DNA of 16,668 bases from SURF-24 sp964537965 (GTDB lineage: Bacteria; Bacteroidota; Ignavibacteria; Ignavibacteriales; SURF-24): NCBI GenBank assembly GCA_964537965.1, contig CAZIDB010000101.1, forward strand, positions 1-16,668. The letters are read 5' to 3'. A program made the translations under genes and the position numbers. This document shows positions 1-9,700 of this stretch, piece after piece. The notes below the pieces were generated by a model. It was not told the DNA's origin, did no database searches, and worked only from the letters and a program-made list of their open reading frames with translations. The number at the start of each line of letters is the position of its first letter. Position 1 is the stretch's first letter.

Positions 1-1917
1 AGAGTATTGATCCCCAATGCTTGCCATCTTAATTTTTTCAAGGTAGCTAAAAACATTTTCACCGACGTAAATATCAGTCAGATCCATACTAAGAAACTCT
101 TCCTTTGAGTATCCGTAATGTCTTACCAATGCATCGTTAACTTCAATGAATTTAGCCGTAAACTGGTCACGCACATACATTGGAAGGGGGTTGTGCTCAA
201 ATAAATATTTAAACTTTTCTTCGCTTTCCTGTATTACCTGGTGAGCCTGTTTTATTTCAGTAAGGTCTGTACCAACAGCTATCAGAGCAACGGGTTCATT
301 ATTTTCATTCAATACAGGTGAAGTTGAAAGAAGAATAGGCAACTGTGTTTTATCCTTTCGCAGGAGCACTAATTCACCTTGCCAGCCCTCTTTAAATGAT
401 AAGGTAAAAATCTCATTAATTATTTCTTCTGATTCCCTGTCGGGAGCTAATACTTTTATATCTCTTATTCTAAGATTAACATTTGAATACCCATAAGTAT
501 CGTAAAATGCCTTATTTGCATAAATCAGATTTGAAGAATTATCAGTTATCATTACAAATTCGCCCGTACTTTCTATAGCTTGTAAAAGCAAAGTAATTCT
601 TTCTTCTGTTTTTTTACTATTTATTGCAACTGCTATCTGTTCAGCAAAAGACTCGGCGATTTCAATATCAGATACGGTAAACTGATCAGGATTATCATAA
701 CTTTGCATTACCATGGCACCAATGGTATCTTCCTTAATTTTTAATGGTATTCCCATCCATACCTTGGCCAATGTGCCCATCTTTTTTTGCTGATCCCATT
801 CCCATATTTCTTTTAGCTGATCCTGTTGAAACAATAATGACTTCCCTTTCTGAATGACTTCCACCGTAAGCGAATTAGTAAACGAGGCATTTTCAATTGC
901 AACAGGTTCATCAAATTCATCCTTAAAATAAGGAAAGGACATAACGTCTTTATCTTTATCGTATTGTGCTATAAAGAAATTCTTGTTATTCAGTACAGTA
1001 CCAATCGACTGATATATTATTTCAAAAAGCTTATCAAGTTTTTGTGTAGAGTTCTGGGCTTTAGAAATGGTATAAAGAACTTCAGTAATTTTCTCGGCTT
1101 TTTCCCGTATGGTAATTTCATTTTGCAACGATTCGTTTAATTTCCGTAATACCTCTGTTCTTTCAATAACGCGTGTCTCAAGAAGGTCATTGGATTTTTG
1201 AAGGTCCTCGTAGGTTGAATTAAGGTTATCCAGCATTTGGTTGAATGAAACGGCAAGCTGGTATACCTCTTTCTGTGAACTGATTTCCGCCCGTAAATTT
1301 CTATTACCTCCGGATATTTTTTCGATAGTTCCAATAATTTTTACCAAAGGTGCCATGACTACCTTGCTTATCCCATAAGTCGATAAAACAAAAAATATAA
1401 ATATTATGGTGCTCGCAAGAGCTATTAATGTACGAGCAGCTACTATTGTATTCTCAACGGAATTAAGCGACATTCCAAGGAAGATATAGCCAATTACTTT
1501 TTTATTTTCGATAACCGTATGTTTTATCTTGAGTATATCTCCTGTAATAATAAACTTGGATACGGTGGAATTGAGATGATTGTAGAGGATTGCGTCTTTC
1601 AGATTATAGGAAACATACTCTTGTCCATCTTTATCTATAACTACTACGTAAGCAATATCAGGGATAAGTTTTACACTGTTTAGAACATATGCACCTTCTT
1701 CAACATCACCAAAGTATAAAGCCGATCCAATGCTTGATGAAATCATAGTGACAGTACTTTTCGCTTTATTACTCATTACTTCAACTAAGTATCCTTCTAT
1801 ACCGGGCGGAATAAAAATATACAGGAATACCGATATCAATGCAAATGCAAATGAATTAAGAACTACGAGTTTAGTCCGAATTGTAAGCTGATTTATTTTA
1901 TAAATTATTTTCTTCAT
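1..1917 (-). CDS. Membrane sensor protein, CHASE8-like/HAMP/GAF/PAS/PAS, 3' end outside window
   Basis: The minus-strand frame is open from the ATG at 1917 to the window edge: 639 residues with no stop, so the output domain (histidine kinase, GGDEF or other) is not visible. Membrane helix 1 is at about residues 17-36. The periplasmic region at about 40-158 carries a YFGD motif (68-71) and PDIAYVVVIDKDG (86-98), which resemble the CHASE8 sensor domain of YfiN. Helix 2 is at about 161-182, HAMP at about 183-237, and a coiled linker follows. A GAF-like domain is at about 283-425, PAS 1 at about 440-560 and PAS 2 at about 565-625. The start lies 7 bp after the stop of the YfiR-like gene, so the two are surely co-transcribed. 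By analogy with YfiR-YfiN, the periplasmic neighbour probably regulates this protein through its CHASE8-like domain; that is inference. The domain order is well supported, the signal and output are unknown. Confidence 0.88.
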   Translation of the reverse strand, partial: MKKIIYKINQLTIRTKLVVLNSFAFALISVFLYIFIPPGIEGYLVEVMSNKAKSTVTMISSSIGSALYFGDVEEGAYVLNSVKLIPDIAYVVVIDKDGQEYVSYNLKDAILYNHLNSTVSKFIITGDILKIKHTVIENKKVIGYIFLGMSLNSVENTIVAARTLIALASTIIFIFFVLSTYGISKVVMAPLVKIIGTIEKISGGNRNLRAEISSQKEVYQLAVSFNQMLDNLNSTYEDLQKSNDLLETRVIERTEVLRKLNESLQNEITIREKAEKITEVLYTISKAQNSTQKLDKLFEIIYQSIGTVLNNKNFFIAQYDKDKDVMSFPYFKDEFDEPVAIENASFTNSLTVEVIQKGKSLLFQQDQLKEIWEWDQQKKMGTLAKVWMGIPLKIKEDTIGAMVMQSYDNPDQFTVSDIEIAESFAEQIAVAINSKKTEERITLLLQAIESTGEFVMITDNSSNLIYANKAFYDTYGYSNVNLRIRDIKVLAPDRESEEIINEIFTLSFKEGWQGELVLLRKDKTQLPILLSTSPVLNENNEPVALIAVGTDLTEIKQAHQVIQESEEKFKYLFEHNPLPMYVRDQFTAKFIEVNDALVRHYGYSKEEFLSMDLTDIYVGENVFSYLEKIKMASIGDQYS

Positions 1918-1924
1918 TAAATTA

Positions 1925-2515
1925 TTAATTTATTAAAATTGCCAGTCTTAATAACTGAGAAGTAAAGTCAGTCCCTTCCTCTTTCGAAGCCTTTCTGTTT
2001 ATTAAAATCTTTGGCTTTTCATCAACCAGTTCAAGTCCTACCGAAATTCCTACCCGAACATACCTAGAGACACCGCTTATGGTAATAATTTTTTTTCGCC
2101 TTGAAATATTATAGATTCGATTTATTTCAATTGAACGCAGTGGAGCTATATACAGGACAGATATATTTTTATTGTCAATTATCCTTTCAAGATTTGAGAG
2201 ATTTGAGACTTCAATAGAAACACATTCAATAGGTTTACCATTGATTGTATTTTCAGAATTATCTTCGATAGAATTCAGAAATTCCTCCTTAGTTAAATCT
2301 GACTTCCTGAATTTCTCCTGATATATGATTCCAATTACAACTTTATCATCACCCCGGTTTTTTAAGCTTCTGTCATAATTAAGTATTTTTACGAATAAAG
2401 GGACCTGATCTTCAACAGGCAATGGCATTTCCTGTGCAACACAATTACTGCTTTGAAGCATAATTATGGTTAAGCAAATGAATTTGAAACAGAACGCTTT
2501 AAAAATACTATTCAT
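1925..2515 (-). CDS. YfiR/HmsC-like periplasmic regulator (DUF4154)
   Basis: A 196-residue protein with an N-terminal hydrophobic signal sequence (about residues 8-27) and a likely cleavage near CVAQ, so it should be periplasmic. Its C-terminal third is the diagnostic part: a glycine-rich strand region (GVSRYVRVGISVGLELVD), then a KPKILINRKAS stretch, then EGTDFTSQLLRLAILI. This closely follows the YfiR/HmsC family ending, in which G-V-D-F-S-x-x-L-L-R-L-A is conserved. In Pseudomonas, YfiR is a periplasmic repressor of the CHASE8 diguanylate cyclase YfiN. Here the next gene (7 bp away) encodes a CHASE8-like sensor and the previous gene (20 bp away) a TonB-dependent receptor. The likely job is to carry a state of the outer-membrane receptor to the inner-membrane sensor; that is inference. 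Upstream, an AGGTAACAG stretch about 12 nt before the ATG is at best a weak ribosome binding site. Confidence 0.85.
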   Translation of the reverse strand: MNSIFKAFCFKFICLTIIMLQSSNCVAQEMPLPVEDQVPLFVKILNYDRSLKNRGDDKVVIGIIYQEKFRKSDLTKEEFLNSIEDNSENTINGKPIECVSIEVSNLSNLERIIDNKNISVLYIAPLRSIEINRIYNISRRKKIITISGVSRYVRVGISVGLELVDEKPKILINRKASKEEGTDFTSQLLRLAILIN

Positions 2516-2535
2516 TATATATCTGTTACCTGCTT

Positions 2536-4482
2536 TTAAAAATTATATTCTACTTTAATAATAAAATTTCTGCCAATCTGGTTAACATCAGGCTGGTCAT
2601 TCATCTGTTTGAAGAAAAAATTGTTATAATAATTTTTGTCCGTTAGGTTATTTATTTTGAATGAAACATCGAAATGATTAAAGACATCTTTAAAAAGCAG
2701 GTTGGCATTTGCCAGGTAAAATGATCTTGTTCTTGTATCAATCATTGTATACTTTTCAAACTCGAAAAGCATATCGGTGGAAACGTACACACTTTCAAAA
2801 ACAGGCAACGCTAAAGCAAACTTAACAAGGTGGCAGGTTGAACTTGATTTCCTTTTATCCGTTTCATCCTGTTTTGCATATTGAAATGAATAGCTTGTCC
2901 GTACATCCAAATCTTCCTTGAGCTTTGCGTTAAATTCCACTTCTACTCCGTTCGCATATACTTTATTGTAATCAGAGAACTGATTAACCAAACTGACCGA
3001 ATCATATCTTGTTTCAATAAGGTGAGAAAAATTATAGTTATATAAGGAAATTGATCCAATCAAAGACTTGGAAAGTCTTTCATCCAAAGTAAGCTCAATA
3101 GTCTTTATTTTTTCCGATTTAAGATTCGGGTTGCCTGAATAATTATTCTTTGGATCAACAATATATAATTCATACGTGTTTGGTGCTCTGTACGCTTCAC
3201 CGTAAAGCAGTTTTAGTGTAGATTGCTCAAAAGGATTATACATTATTGCCAGCCTTGGCGTATAAATGGCGCCTATATTTGAATACTTATCGGCTCTAAA
3301 TCCAACAGAGAGCGATAAATTTTTATATGCTTGATATTCATCCTGCAGATAAAACCCGAAAACATTATAAGGAAAATTACCTGAGAAAAAAGTCGTGGTC
3401 ATGTCACCGTTATGGTAATAAGCTTTGGAATTATTTTTATATTCGCCACCAAAGGTAAGCCTGTGATTCTCAAAAATATCCCAGAGGAACTGAGTTTCGA
3501 AACCGTAAGTAAATCCTTCACTCTCATCAAAATGAAAAAGGTTATCCTCCCATTCCCTTTTATAATAATTATAATCGTAGTAACCGCGTAATAAAATTTT
3601 CAAGTCAGATGATAGATCTTTATCAAATTTGATTTCAGTAAAATTAATCTCATCTCCTGTATAACCGTTAGAATTTATTTGAGGACCACGCGCTGTCATC
3701 GGGATATCTTTTTTTCTATTCGAGTAGAAGCTGTTTAAAGTAAAGTAGTTGTAGTTAAGTGATAAAAATAAACTGTTATTCTTTTCCCAGTTAAAACTAT
3801 GAGATTCAACATGAAGGATTGAGTCGTTATCTCTCCATTCTATGTGGGTTGATTCTCCTTTTACATTGGCAATATTACCGGAAAGGAAAAAATTAAATCC
3901 GTTAAATATTTCCTCTGATAAATAAAATTTAGCCTGGTATTTATTATAACTGCCTGCCTCAAGTGAAGCATTAAACTGTTCCACCAGGTTAAATTTTTTA
4001 GTTATTACATTAACAATTGCAAGCATAGCGCTAGTACCATACAAGACCGAACCCGGACCACGAACTATCTCTATACGTTCGATGGAATTCATATTCAAAG
4101 CTAAATCACCATTAATAAATGCGCCACCATAAATATTATCGTTAATAGAATGACCATTTATTAAAAGTAAAACGCGGTTCATATAATCCGTTGGCCTGCT
4201 AAAACTCTGCACACCTGTGTAGCTGTAATTCCTCTCATCACTCACATAAAAACCGCTAACAGTCCTTAGCATTTCAGCAAGCGAACTAAATCCATAAGAT
4301 TGAATTTCTTTTGCTGTAACAACAGTTGTTGTTGCAGGAACTTCACTTGTAGATTGCCAGTACTTGGATGCTGTGGTTAATTTAATATTAAGCAGAGAAT
4401 CCAGGTCATTTATTTCTGTTTGTGTATATGCTTTATTGCTTATTAATACTAAACTGAAAAGCACAAATATTTTTAGTTTCAT
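2536..4482 (-). CDS. TonB-dependent outer-membrane receptor
   Basis: 648 residues. A signal peptide (residues 1-21, ending AYTQ) is followed by LLNIKLTTASKYWQ (30-43), a segment common at the start of this receptor subgroup. The plug domain spans about 45-163 and includes TTTVVTAKEI (51-60), the MNRVLLLINGHSIND segment (101-115) and the strongly diagnostic IERIEIVRGPGSVLYGTSA run (134-152). The rest is a beta-barrel rich in aromatic and alternating hydrophobic residues, with internal NPNLKSEKIKTIELTLD and a terminal EYNF ending in Phe, as expected for BAM-dependent insertion. The length is at the short end of the vitamin B12/siderophore receptor class. The substrate cannot be told from sequence. 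It is the first gene of a three-gene unit with the YfiR-like protein and the CHASE8-like sensor, which suggests a sensory as well as, or instead of, an uptake role. No SusD-type partner, ABC transporter or anti-sigma factor is nearby. Confidence 0.93.
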   Translation of the reverse strand: MKLKIFVLFSLVLISNKAYTQTEINDLDSLLNIKLTTASKYWQSTSEVPATTTVVTAKEIQSYGFSSLAEMLRTVSGFYVSDERNYSYTGVQSFSRPTDYMNRVLLLINGHSINDNIYGGAFINGDLALNMNSIERIEIVRGPGSVLYGTSAMLAIVNVITKKFNLVEQFNASLEAGSYNKYQAKFYLSEEIFNGFNFFLSGNIANVKGESTHIEWRDNDSILHVESHSFNWEKNNSLFLSLNYNYFTLNSFYSNRKKDIPMTARGPQINSNGYTGDEINFTEIKFDKDLSSDLKILLRGYYDYNYYKREWEDNLFHFDESEGFTYGFETQFLWDIFENHRLTFGGEYKNNSKAYYHNGDMTTTFFSGNFPYNVFGFYLQDEYQAYKNLSLSVGFRADKYSNIGAIYTPRLAIMYNPFEQSTLKLLYGEAYRAPNTYELYIVDPKNNYSGNPNLKSEKIKTIELTLDERLSKSLIGSISLYNYNFSHLIETRYDSVSLVNQFSDYNKVYANGVEVEFNAKLKEDLDVRTSYSFQYAKQDETDKRKSSSTCHLVKFALALPVFESVYVSTDMLFEFEKYTMIDTRTRSFYLANANLLFKDVFNHFDVSFKINNLTDKNYYNNFFFKQMNDQPDVNQIGRNFIIKVEYNF

Positions 4483-4698
4483 ATTTTGTTATTTTTGCAT
4501 CCGGAATTTGTAGGATTACAGATGATTGTGTCCTTCGTAATTATTCTTATTTATACGATTATTATCGCAGATTTCAGCTTTTTTTATAGTATATTTATGA
4601 CACTACGTGGGTGGAAATTAAGGCAATTTTTTGATCGAGTCGTACCATTTGAAACTGTTTGGGTACAGTACAAACTAAAAAAAATCAAGAGAATAAGA
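4483..4698. other. 216-bp gap upstream of the TonB receptor
   Basis: This gap separates the amidase stop (4699) from the receptor start (4482). Both genes are on the minus strand, so it should hold the end of the amidase transcript and the receptor promoter. A run of eight A on the plus strand near 4677-4684 would be a U-run on the minus transcript, but I see no convincing stem before it. No good match to TAnnTTTG was found on the minus strand within 100 bp of the receptor start. No riboswitch that I recognise is present; in particular I do not see a cobalamin riboswitch. A plus-strand reading frame through this gap looks like chance. Confidence 0.5.
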
Positions 4699-5736
4699 TC
4701 AGATAATTTTTACTTTTCTGAAAAACGGAAGCGAATGATTTCCACTTATATTTGCACAGATTATTCTTACAGAATATTCACCTGGTTTTAATTTGGTTAA
4801 ATCCAACGTTAAAGTTGAAGTAACCGGGTCAAAATGGAAGTCGGTGTCAGCTGAATCAACATAAACAGAAATAGACTTTTTATTAATTCCTGCTTTATCC
4901 TTTAGTGAATACTCAAGTACTGCTTTATCTTTTATAAATGAAATTGATTCATCATAAAGCGGAGTAATTTCCGGGTAACCTGCCTTGTAGTATTTTGCCA
5001 GTCCTCTGAAAATTCCCCACGCCTGAATTTTATTAAATTCGTCAAGTGAAAGACGCTGCTCTTCGTATTTATTTGTAAAGAAACTTCCTTCAACAAGTAT
5101 GGCAGGAATAGTAGTAAGCCTTAATACTGAGAAACCTGCCTTGGGATAAATATTATAATCCGAATAAGTCCCGTCAAATGAACCAAGCCCACCGGGATTA
5201 TCCATTACATAAGCCAGATCTCTTTGAATATATCTTGCAATATCCCTGTTGCTTGGCTCATGTTCAAAATCTGTTTCCTGCGCATGATAATAAGTTGATG
5301 TGTAGTTGGTATAATCATCTTCCTTTGTTCCGGGTGCGTTATGATGTATGCTGATAAAAACATCGGCGTCGGAATTATTTGCCATCTCAGAACGTAATTT
5401 TAGTGGAACAGTTTCATCTTTATCGCGACTCATAATTACTTCTGCGCCTGCCTGGGTAAGATATTCTCTTAAGTATAAAGCAACCTTCAGGTTAATATCG
5501 GCTTCAACTACAAGTTCAAGGTTTCCCTTGTTGCGCCTGTCTTCACCGCCGTGGCCAGGATCTAAAAAGATTTTTTTACCACGTAAAACTTCTGAGTATT
5601 TTGTTATTGTAGCATTACGTGCGGAATCAGATTTCCAATCCGGCGGATATTCATAATGTACTTTTGCCGATGAACAACTGATTATATAACCTAATGGAAT
5701 CAGTAATAAGAATAAGTATCCCTTCGATTTACCCAT
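4699..5736 (-). CDS. N-acetylmuramoyl-L-alanine amidase (Amidase_3), lipoprotein
   Basis: 345 residues. It cleaves the amide bond between N-acetylmuramic acid and L-alanine in peptidoglycan and acts in the periplasm. The N-terminus is a lipoprotein signal: hydrophobic YLFLLLIPLGY, then an IISC lipobox with Cys21. The catalytic domain begins at KIFLDPGHGG (55-64). Expected zinc ligands are visible: His62, Glu78 (in EADINL) and His131 (in FISIHHNA). The catalytic Glu216 sits in PAILVEGSFFTN. The region between His131 and Glu216 is longer than in a minimal amidase and rich in Tyr, Asn and Asp. After about residue 265 comes a roughly 80-residue beta-rich tail (acidic, with DFHFDPVTSTLTLDLTKL) that may be an Ig-like domain; no AMIN or LysM domain is seen. 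The start codon overlaps the end of the preceding gene by 8 bp, indicating translational coupling. Confidence 0.93.
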   Translation of the reverse strand: MGKSKGYLFLLLIPLGYIISCSSAKVHYEYPPDWKSDSARNATITKYSEVLRGKKIFLDPGHGGEDRRNKGNLELVVEADINLKVALYLREYLTQAGAEVIMSRDKDETVPLKLRSEMANNSDADVFISIHHNAPGTKEDDYTNYTSTYYHAQETDFEHEPSNRDIARYIQRDLAYVMDNPGGLGSFDGTYSDYNIYPKAGFSVLRLTTIPAILVEGSFFTNKYEEQRLSLDEFNKIQAWGIFRGLAKYYKAGYPEITPLYDESISFIKDKAVLEYSLKDKAGINKKSISVYVDSADTDFHFDPVTSTLTLDLTKLKPGEYSVRIICANISGNHSLPFFRKVKII

Positions 5737-6184
5737 TTATTATCTCTGAAGCCTGAATTTCTTCCGTATCAATAAATAAAAATTTAGCTTGTTTGTTTTT
5801 ATCCTCTTTGCCAGCCGGGTTATATTTTCCATGAAAAGTTTTGCTGACTTCTTCAATTACTTTGGGTTCTTCTGCTTTCTTAAAAAGTCCTACACATTTT
5901 ATGTGAACAAGTTTTAACACTGGTACCAAATCACTTTTATCCCTGCCGGAAATTTTAACTTCCCTGTAAACGGAAAAACTAACAGAATCCCCGGTAACGA
6001 CAAATTGAAAATTCTCATCAAGATTTTCATCAAAGAAAATATTTTTATCAACATAAACAAACGGAGCAACAATCTGACGGATATTCTGTTTTTCGTCAGA
6101 AAATGCAAATACTCCAACTTTGGCTTCGTTCAATTCCTTTTCGATAGGTTCCATTTCGCGTATCTGAATTACCTTTTGCTCCAT
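5729..6184 (-). CDS. Small cytosolic protein, probable PNPOx-like split barrel
   Basis: 151 residues, no signal peptide or membrane segment. The pattern fits the pyridoxamine-phosphate-oxidase-like split-barrel superfamily: an early helix (IEKELNEAKVGVFAFSD), a strand pair APFVYVDKNIFF (40-51), FQFVVTGDSVSFSVYREVKI, then LVHIKCVGLFKKAEEPKVIEEVSKTF, where a core strand is followed by a helix with Glu/Pro spacing typical of the family, and a final KFLFIDTEEIQASEI strand. Many members bind FMN, F420 or haem, but I cannot assign a cofactor or reaction, and the name rests on overall pattern rather than a catalytic motif. A GGAG ribosome binding site sits 6 nt before the ATG. An ATG 4 bp further upstream is out of frame. 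The gene follows an 82-bp gap and overlaps the amidase by 8 bp; no functional link between the two is evident. Confidence 0.6.
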   Translation of the reverse strand: MEQKVIQIREMEPIEKELNEAKVGVFAFSDEKQNIRQIVAPFVYVDKNIFFDENLDENFQFVVTGDSVSFSVYREVKISGRDKSDLVPVLKLVHIKCVGLFKKAEEPKVIEEVSKTFHGKYNPAGKEDKNKQAKFLFIDTEEIQASEIING

Positions 6185-6228
6185 TCATTTCTCCAAGTGT
6201 TTTCGTTTTAAATATTTTGTATCTGGTT

Positions 6229-6259
6229 CAAGTTTAATTTAATTTTTCTTTTTTTGCAA
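6229..6259 (-). promoter_or_regulatory. Possible Bacteroidota-type promoter for the 6184-4699 gene pair
   Basis: Read on the minus strand, TAAACTTG (6236-6229) matches the TAnnTTTG -7 element except for one base. A TTG (6259-6257) lies 20 nt upstream, close to the expected -33 position. It falls in the 82-bp gap between the RDD gene and the PNPOx-like gene, which is where a second transcript start would be needed. The match is short and in AT-rich DNA, so it may be chance. The gap holds no convincing terminator, so read-through from the upstream operon is also possible. Confidence 0.3.
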
Positions 6260-6266
6260 GGGAACT

Positions 6267-6779
6267 TTAATTCAATTTTTCAAAATGTTTTTTTACATTG
6301 ATTACGACACACCCCGCAATGAAATCACCAATACTTCTATGATTTTTACTGATAAATATACAGACTAAATCAGGAATAAAAAAAAGCGGCGGTAAAAAAT
6401 TTATAATTCGACAAAAATTCCTTATAAATGAAGCGCTGAAATTTAAAACAGCTCCGGATTTTGTAACCACCCGTATGTTCATCAGGAATTTGCCAACGGT
6501 TTTTCCATTCCATAGAAATTCCGGAATAAAAAAGTAAGACTGATAAAATATTATAACTGAACTTACAACCCAGATAAAAATATTCTTTTCCGTAATAAGG
6601 GTGTAAAGGTTAACATCAAGAATCAAATCGTACAAATAAATTGCCGTAACAAGAAAAATTACCAGGTCAATAAAATATGCCAGGCACCGTTTAAGCAACG
6701 ACGCCGGATAAAATTCAATTGGTACATTAGCATTCTGCGCATAAATTTCCTGGTCGATATTGTTATCCGCATCTGACAT
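6267..6779 (-). CDS. RDD-family membrane protein
   Basis: 170 residues. A short polar N-terminus leads into the RDD signature: LLKRCLAYFIDLVIF, with Arg31 and Asp38 in the first membrane helix (about 31-54). A second helix is at about 66-89, then an amphipathic cytosolic stretch WNGKTVGKFLMNIRVV (90-105) of the kind always found in this family, a third hydrophobic segment at about 125-143, and the closing HRSIGDFIAGCVVI with Asp152. RDD proteins are small polytopic membrane proteins; a few have been linked to ion exchange or sodium tolerance, but most have no known role. The ATG follows the helicase stop after 3 bp, so it is the last gene of that operon. An AAGG 8 nt before the ATG, inside the end of the helicase gene, could serve as its ribosome binding site. 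Confidence 0.88.
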   Translation of the reverse strand: MSDADNNIDQEIYAQNANVPIEFYPASLLKRCLAYFIDLVIFLVTAIYLYDLILDVNLYTLITEKNIFIWVVSSVIIFYQSYFFIPEFLWNGKTVGKFLMNIRVVTKSGAVLNFSASFIRNFCRIINFLPPLFFIPDLVCIFISKNHRSIGDFIAGCVVINVKKHFEKLN

Positions 6780-6782
6780 AAA

Positions 6783-9700
6783 TCAAGCCTTCACGCACGT
6801 CCCATCATTTTTGGAAAAAACACACTTGGAACAGTGACTAAGATTTTTAACATATTCAACATTTCGTGTTTTAGAGACAAATTCTTCTACAAGATTTTTT
6901 ATTTGAATCAATTCATCTCTTTTCAACTCTATTTTGAAAACATCATCCGGATATGAAAGGAAAATAATCTGCAGGACGAACTTAATAATTTTGGGAATGC
7001 TTCTACCAACTAAGTAAGCATAAAATAAGAGTTGAGTTTTATACTGTTCAAATCTTTCGGGAATTTCATCTTTGGCGATATTGTCTGTTTTGTAATCAAC
7101 TATCAACGCAGAATCATTTTCAATAACAAGTTTGTCAATTATTCCAAACAGAAAATAATCTTTCTCCTTCGCATATATTTTATATTCATTAAAATAATTC
7201 TTAAATCGTTTTAAAGTTTTATAGTTAATTGATAAAAAATAAGTTTGGACAGTTCCAAGAATATCCTGTTTTAATTTTTCAACTGCTTCCGCACTTTGAA
7301 ACTGAAGTTCTTTTTCATTTGACAAAAGTGAATCAACTAATATCCCCTGATCTTCTAAATCACATTCCTTCTCAAGAACAGTATGAACTATTTTCCCTTT
7401 TATGTCCGCCATGATTCTGTGTTCTTTTTCTTCGGAATTATAAAAGTCAAAATCTTTCAGACTTCTCTTGTAATTCACATAAATATCAAGATAACCAAGT
7501 TCGTAGGTAAGATAATATTTTACCGGACATTGATTGTAAACCGCAACCTTAGTGGCAGAAATTATTTCTTCTTCCTGAACATCTGAAATGCCCGCTGTTT
7601 TATCTTTTAGCTGGACGATTTCCTTTTCATTTTTTTTTAGTTCAGGATTATCAGAAAATTCAATTTGATTTATTACAGGAATAGTAAGCCTGATATTCTT
7701 CCGGGTTGACTGATAACTATCTTTTTCATATTTCAGAAACTGCAATTCACCATTAAGATTAATTTCCTGCTGCAACTCGTTTTCCAAACCTGCAGCAAGC
7801 AAACCGAGATAAGAATCCTTATGGAAATCAGAATTTTTTTTGCTGCCTGAGACAATAAGTAAATCTTTTGCTCTTGTTATTCCAACGTACAACTGCCGCT
7901 TTGTTTCCGCATTGTTCTTTTTCCGTGTGATATAATTATATAAAGAAATAACCGGAGCATTTTGATACTGGCTGAAATAAGAATCAGCAGGCAGGGAAGT
8001 TAACAAACCATAATCTTTATCAGCTTGAATAGTTTTTGCTTTAACAGTGGATACTGCCGAATGCTCTTGTGAATTGTAAAGTACAACAGCTTTGAATTCC
8101 AATCCTTTCGACTGGTGTAAAGTCATCAGCTTTACCGCATCATCAAGTAATGAAATTCCCGGTTCACCTTCATCAACCCTGTTTGAAGTAGCATCTTCAA
8201 GAAACCTCACAAAATCATACAGGCTTTTCAAGCCCTGGTTAAAAAAGCTATTAGAAATTCTTACAAGTTTCTCTATGCTTGCAATTTCATGTTTGCCCCT
8301 TGGTCCGGCTGCAATAACGGCAAGGTAACCGGTATCTTCAATAATTTTCTTAATGAGAATAGGAATATCAATATTCCATGCTAATTCTATATTTTCATTT
8401 AGAATTTTTGAAACCTGAGCCAACCTGTTTTTACCTTCGGAATAATTGATAAACTTATCCCAGTAATTTTCACCTTCTTCAAGTGATATTTCGAATATCT
8501 CCGCATCGGATATTGTGAAAAAAGGTGAACGAAGTAATCCAACAAGTGCAGCATCATTTTTAACATTGATTAAGAAATTCAGATAGTTGTAAATATCATA
8601 AATAACCTGCTGCTGGTAAAATCCTTTCCCGCCTACGATAGTATAGGGAATGTTTAACAGCGTAAACGCATCTTCAATTTCATCAAAGGATTTTCTTTTC
8701 CTGCACAGGATTGTAAAATCCTCATATTTATATTTTGTGAAATCAACTCCTGTTACTAATTGCTTGATTCTTTTGGCAACAAGAACAGCCTCGGAATCTT
8801 CGGAAGCATCAGCATCTGAAATTATGAATTCAATATTTCCTTCAATATTATCATCTCTTGAACAAACAAGTTCGTTATACCCAACATCATTAAAATATCT
8901 GTTCGGATTCTCAAACAATTTAGAGAATACAATGTTTGTAAATAAACATATATCCGGAGCCATCCTGAAACTATGCGGCAACATCAGTAATTTTTCCGGA
9001 GAAGCATCTTCGGAAATTAATTCCTTTGTACGGTTAAAGACTTCAAGTTCAGCATCCCTGAACATATAGATGCTCTGTTTCTCATCTCCCACAATAAAAA
9101 GATTTCCTCGCGCAAGGTAATCCAATATCGGCATTATAATATCGAACTGTATTTCATTTGTATCCTGGTATTCATCAACCATTATGTACTTATAGTTTTC
9201 AAAAAGCTTATCACCAATTTCACTACTGCTTAAAAGCAATTTGGTTTTGATAAGGATATCTTCAAAATCGAGGTAACCATTTAAGTGTTTCTTATCTTCA
9301 TATCTCTCAAGAATTCTTTTAAAAACACTTATCAGAATTTTACCAAACCTTGCCAGTTCCAATTCCTGTTTATTGTCATCCTGCATTACTGAAAAGTCTG
9401 CCAGGTCATTCATTGTTTCTTCAATAAAAGAAATCTGCTTTGTAAAAGCATCTTTGTTCTTACCAAGATAACCTTTCTGAAGAACGGCCCCGCTCTTTGT
9501 TAACAATAATCCGGCTAAAGTATGTATTAAAGCTAATGATGCATTAAAATCGTTTTGTTGTTTCAGCTTAAGAATGATGCAGCTAATCTCCGGCGCAATT
9601 TTGTTGCCGGCATCTTTAGATAACACTGCAATGTTTATCTCATCAGTAAAAAGAATGAGCTGTTTTATTTTTTCATCGAAAAGCGCTTTTGAGGTTTCTA

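Noticed and set aside
1137..1334. 65-codon minus-strand frame inside the left sensor gene
   Set aside because: It lies in a different frame inside the HAMP and linker region of the sensor gene, whose main frame is continuous and has clear domain homology.
4483..4698. Cobalamin or other riboswitch controlling the TonB receptor
   Set aside because: The conserved B12-box sequence is not visible on the minus strand and no extended stem structure could be drawn.
4486..4791. Plus-strand reading frame of 101 codons upstream of the TonB receptor
   Set aside because: It overlaps the end of the amidase gene on the other strand, has no ribosome binding site, and its hydrophobic stretch comes from T-rich intergenic DNA. 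It would be the only plus-strand gene in the window.
8650..9069. 139-codon plus-strand frame and similar frames within 7000-10300
   Set aside because: They are antisense shadows of the helicase gene, whose minus-strand frame carries all superfamily 1 motifs.
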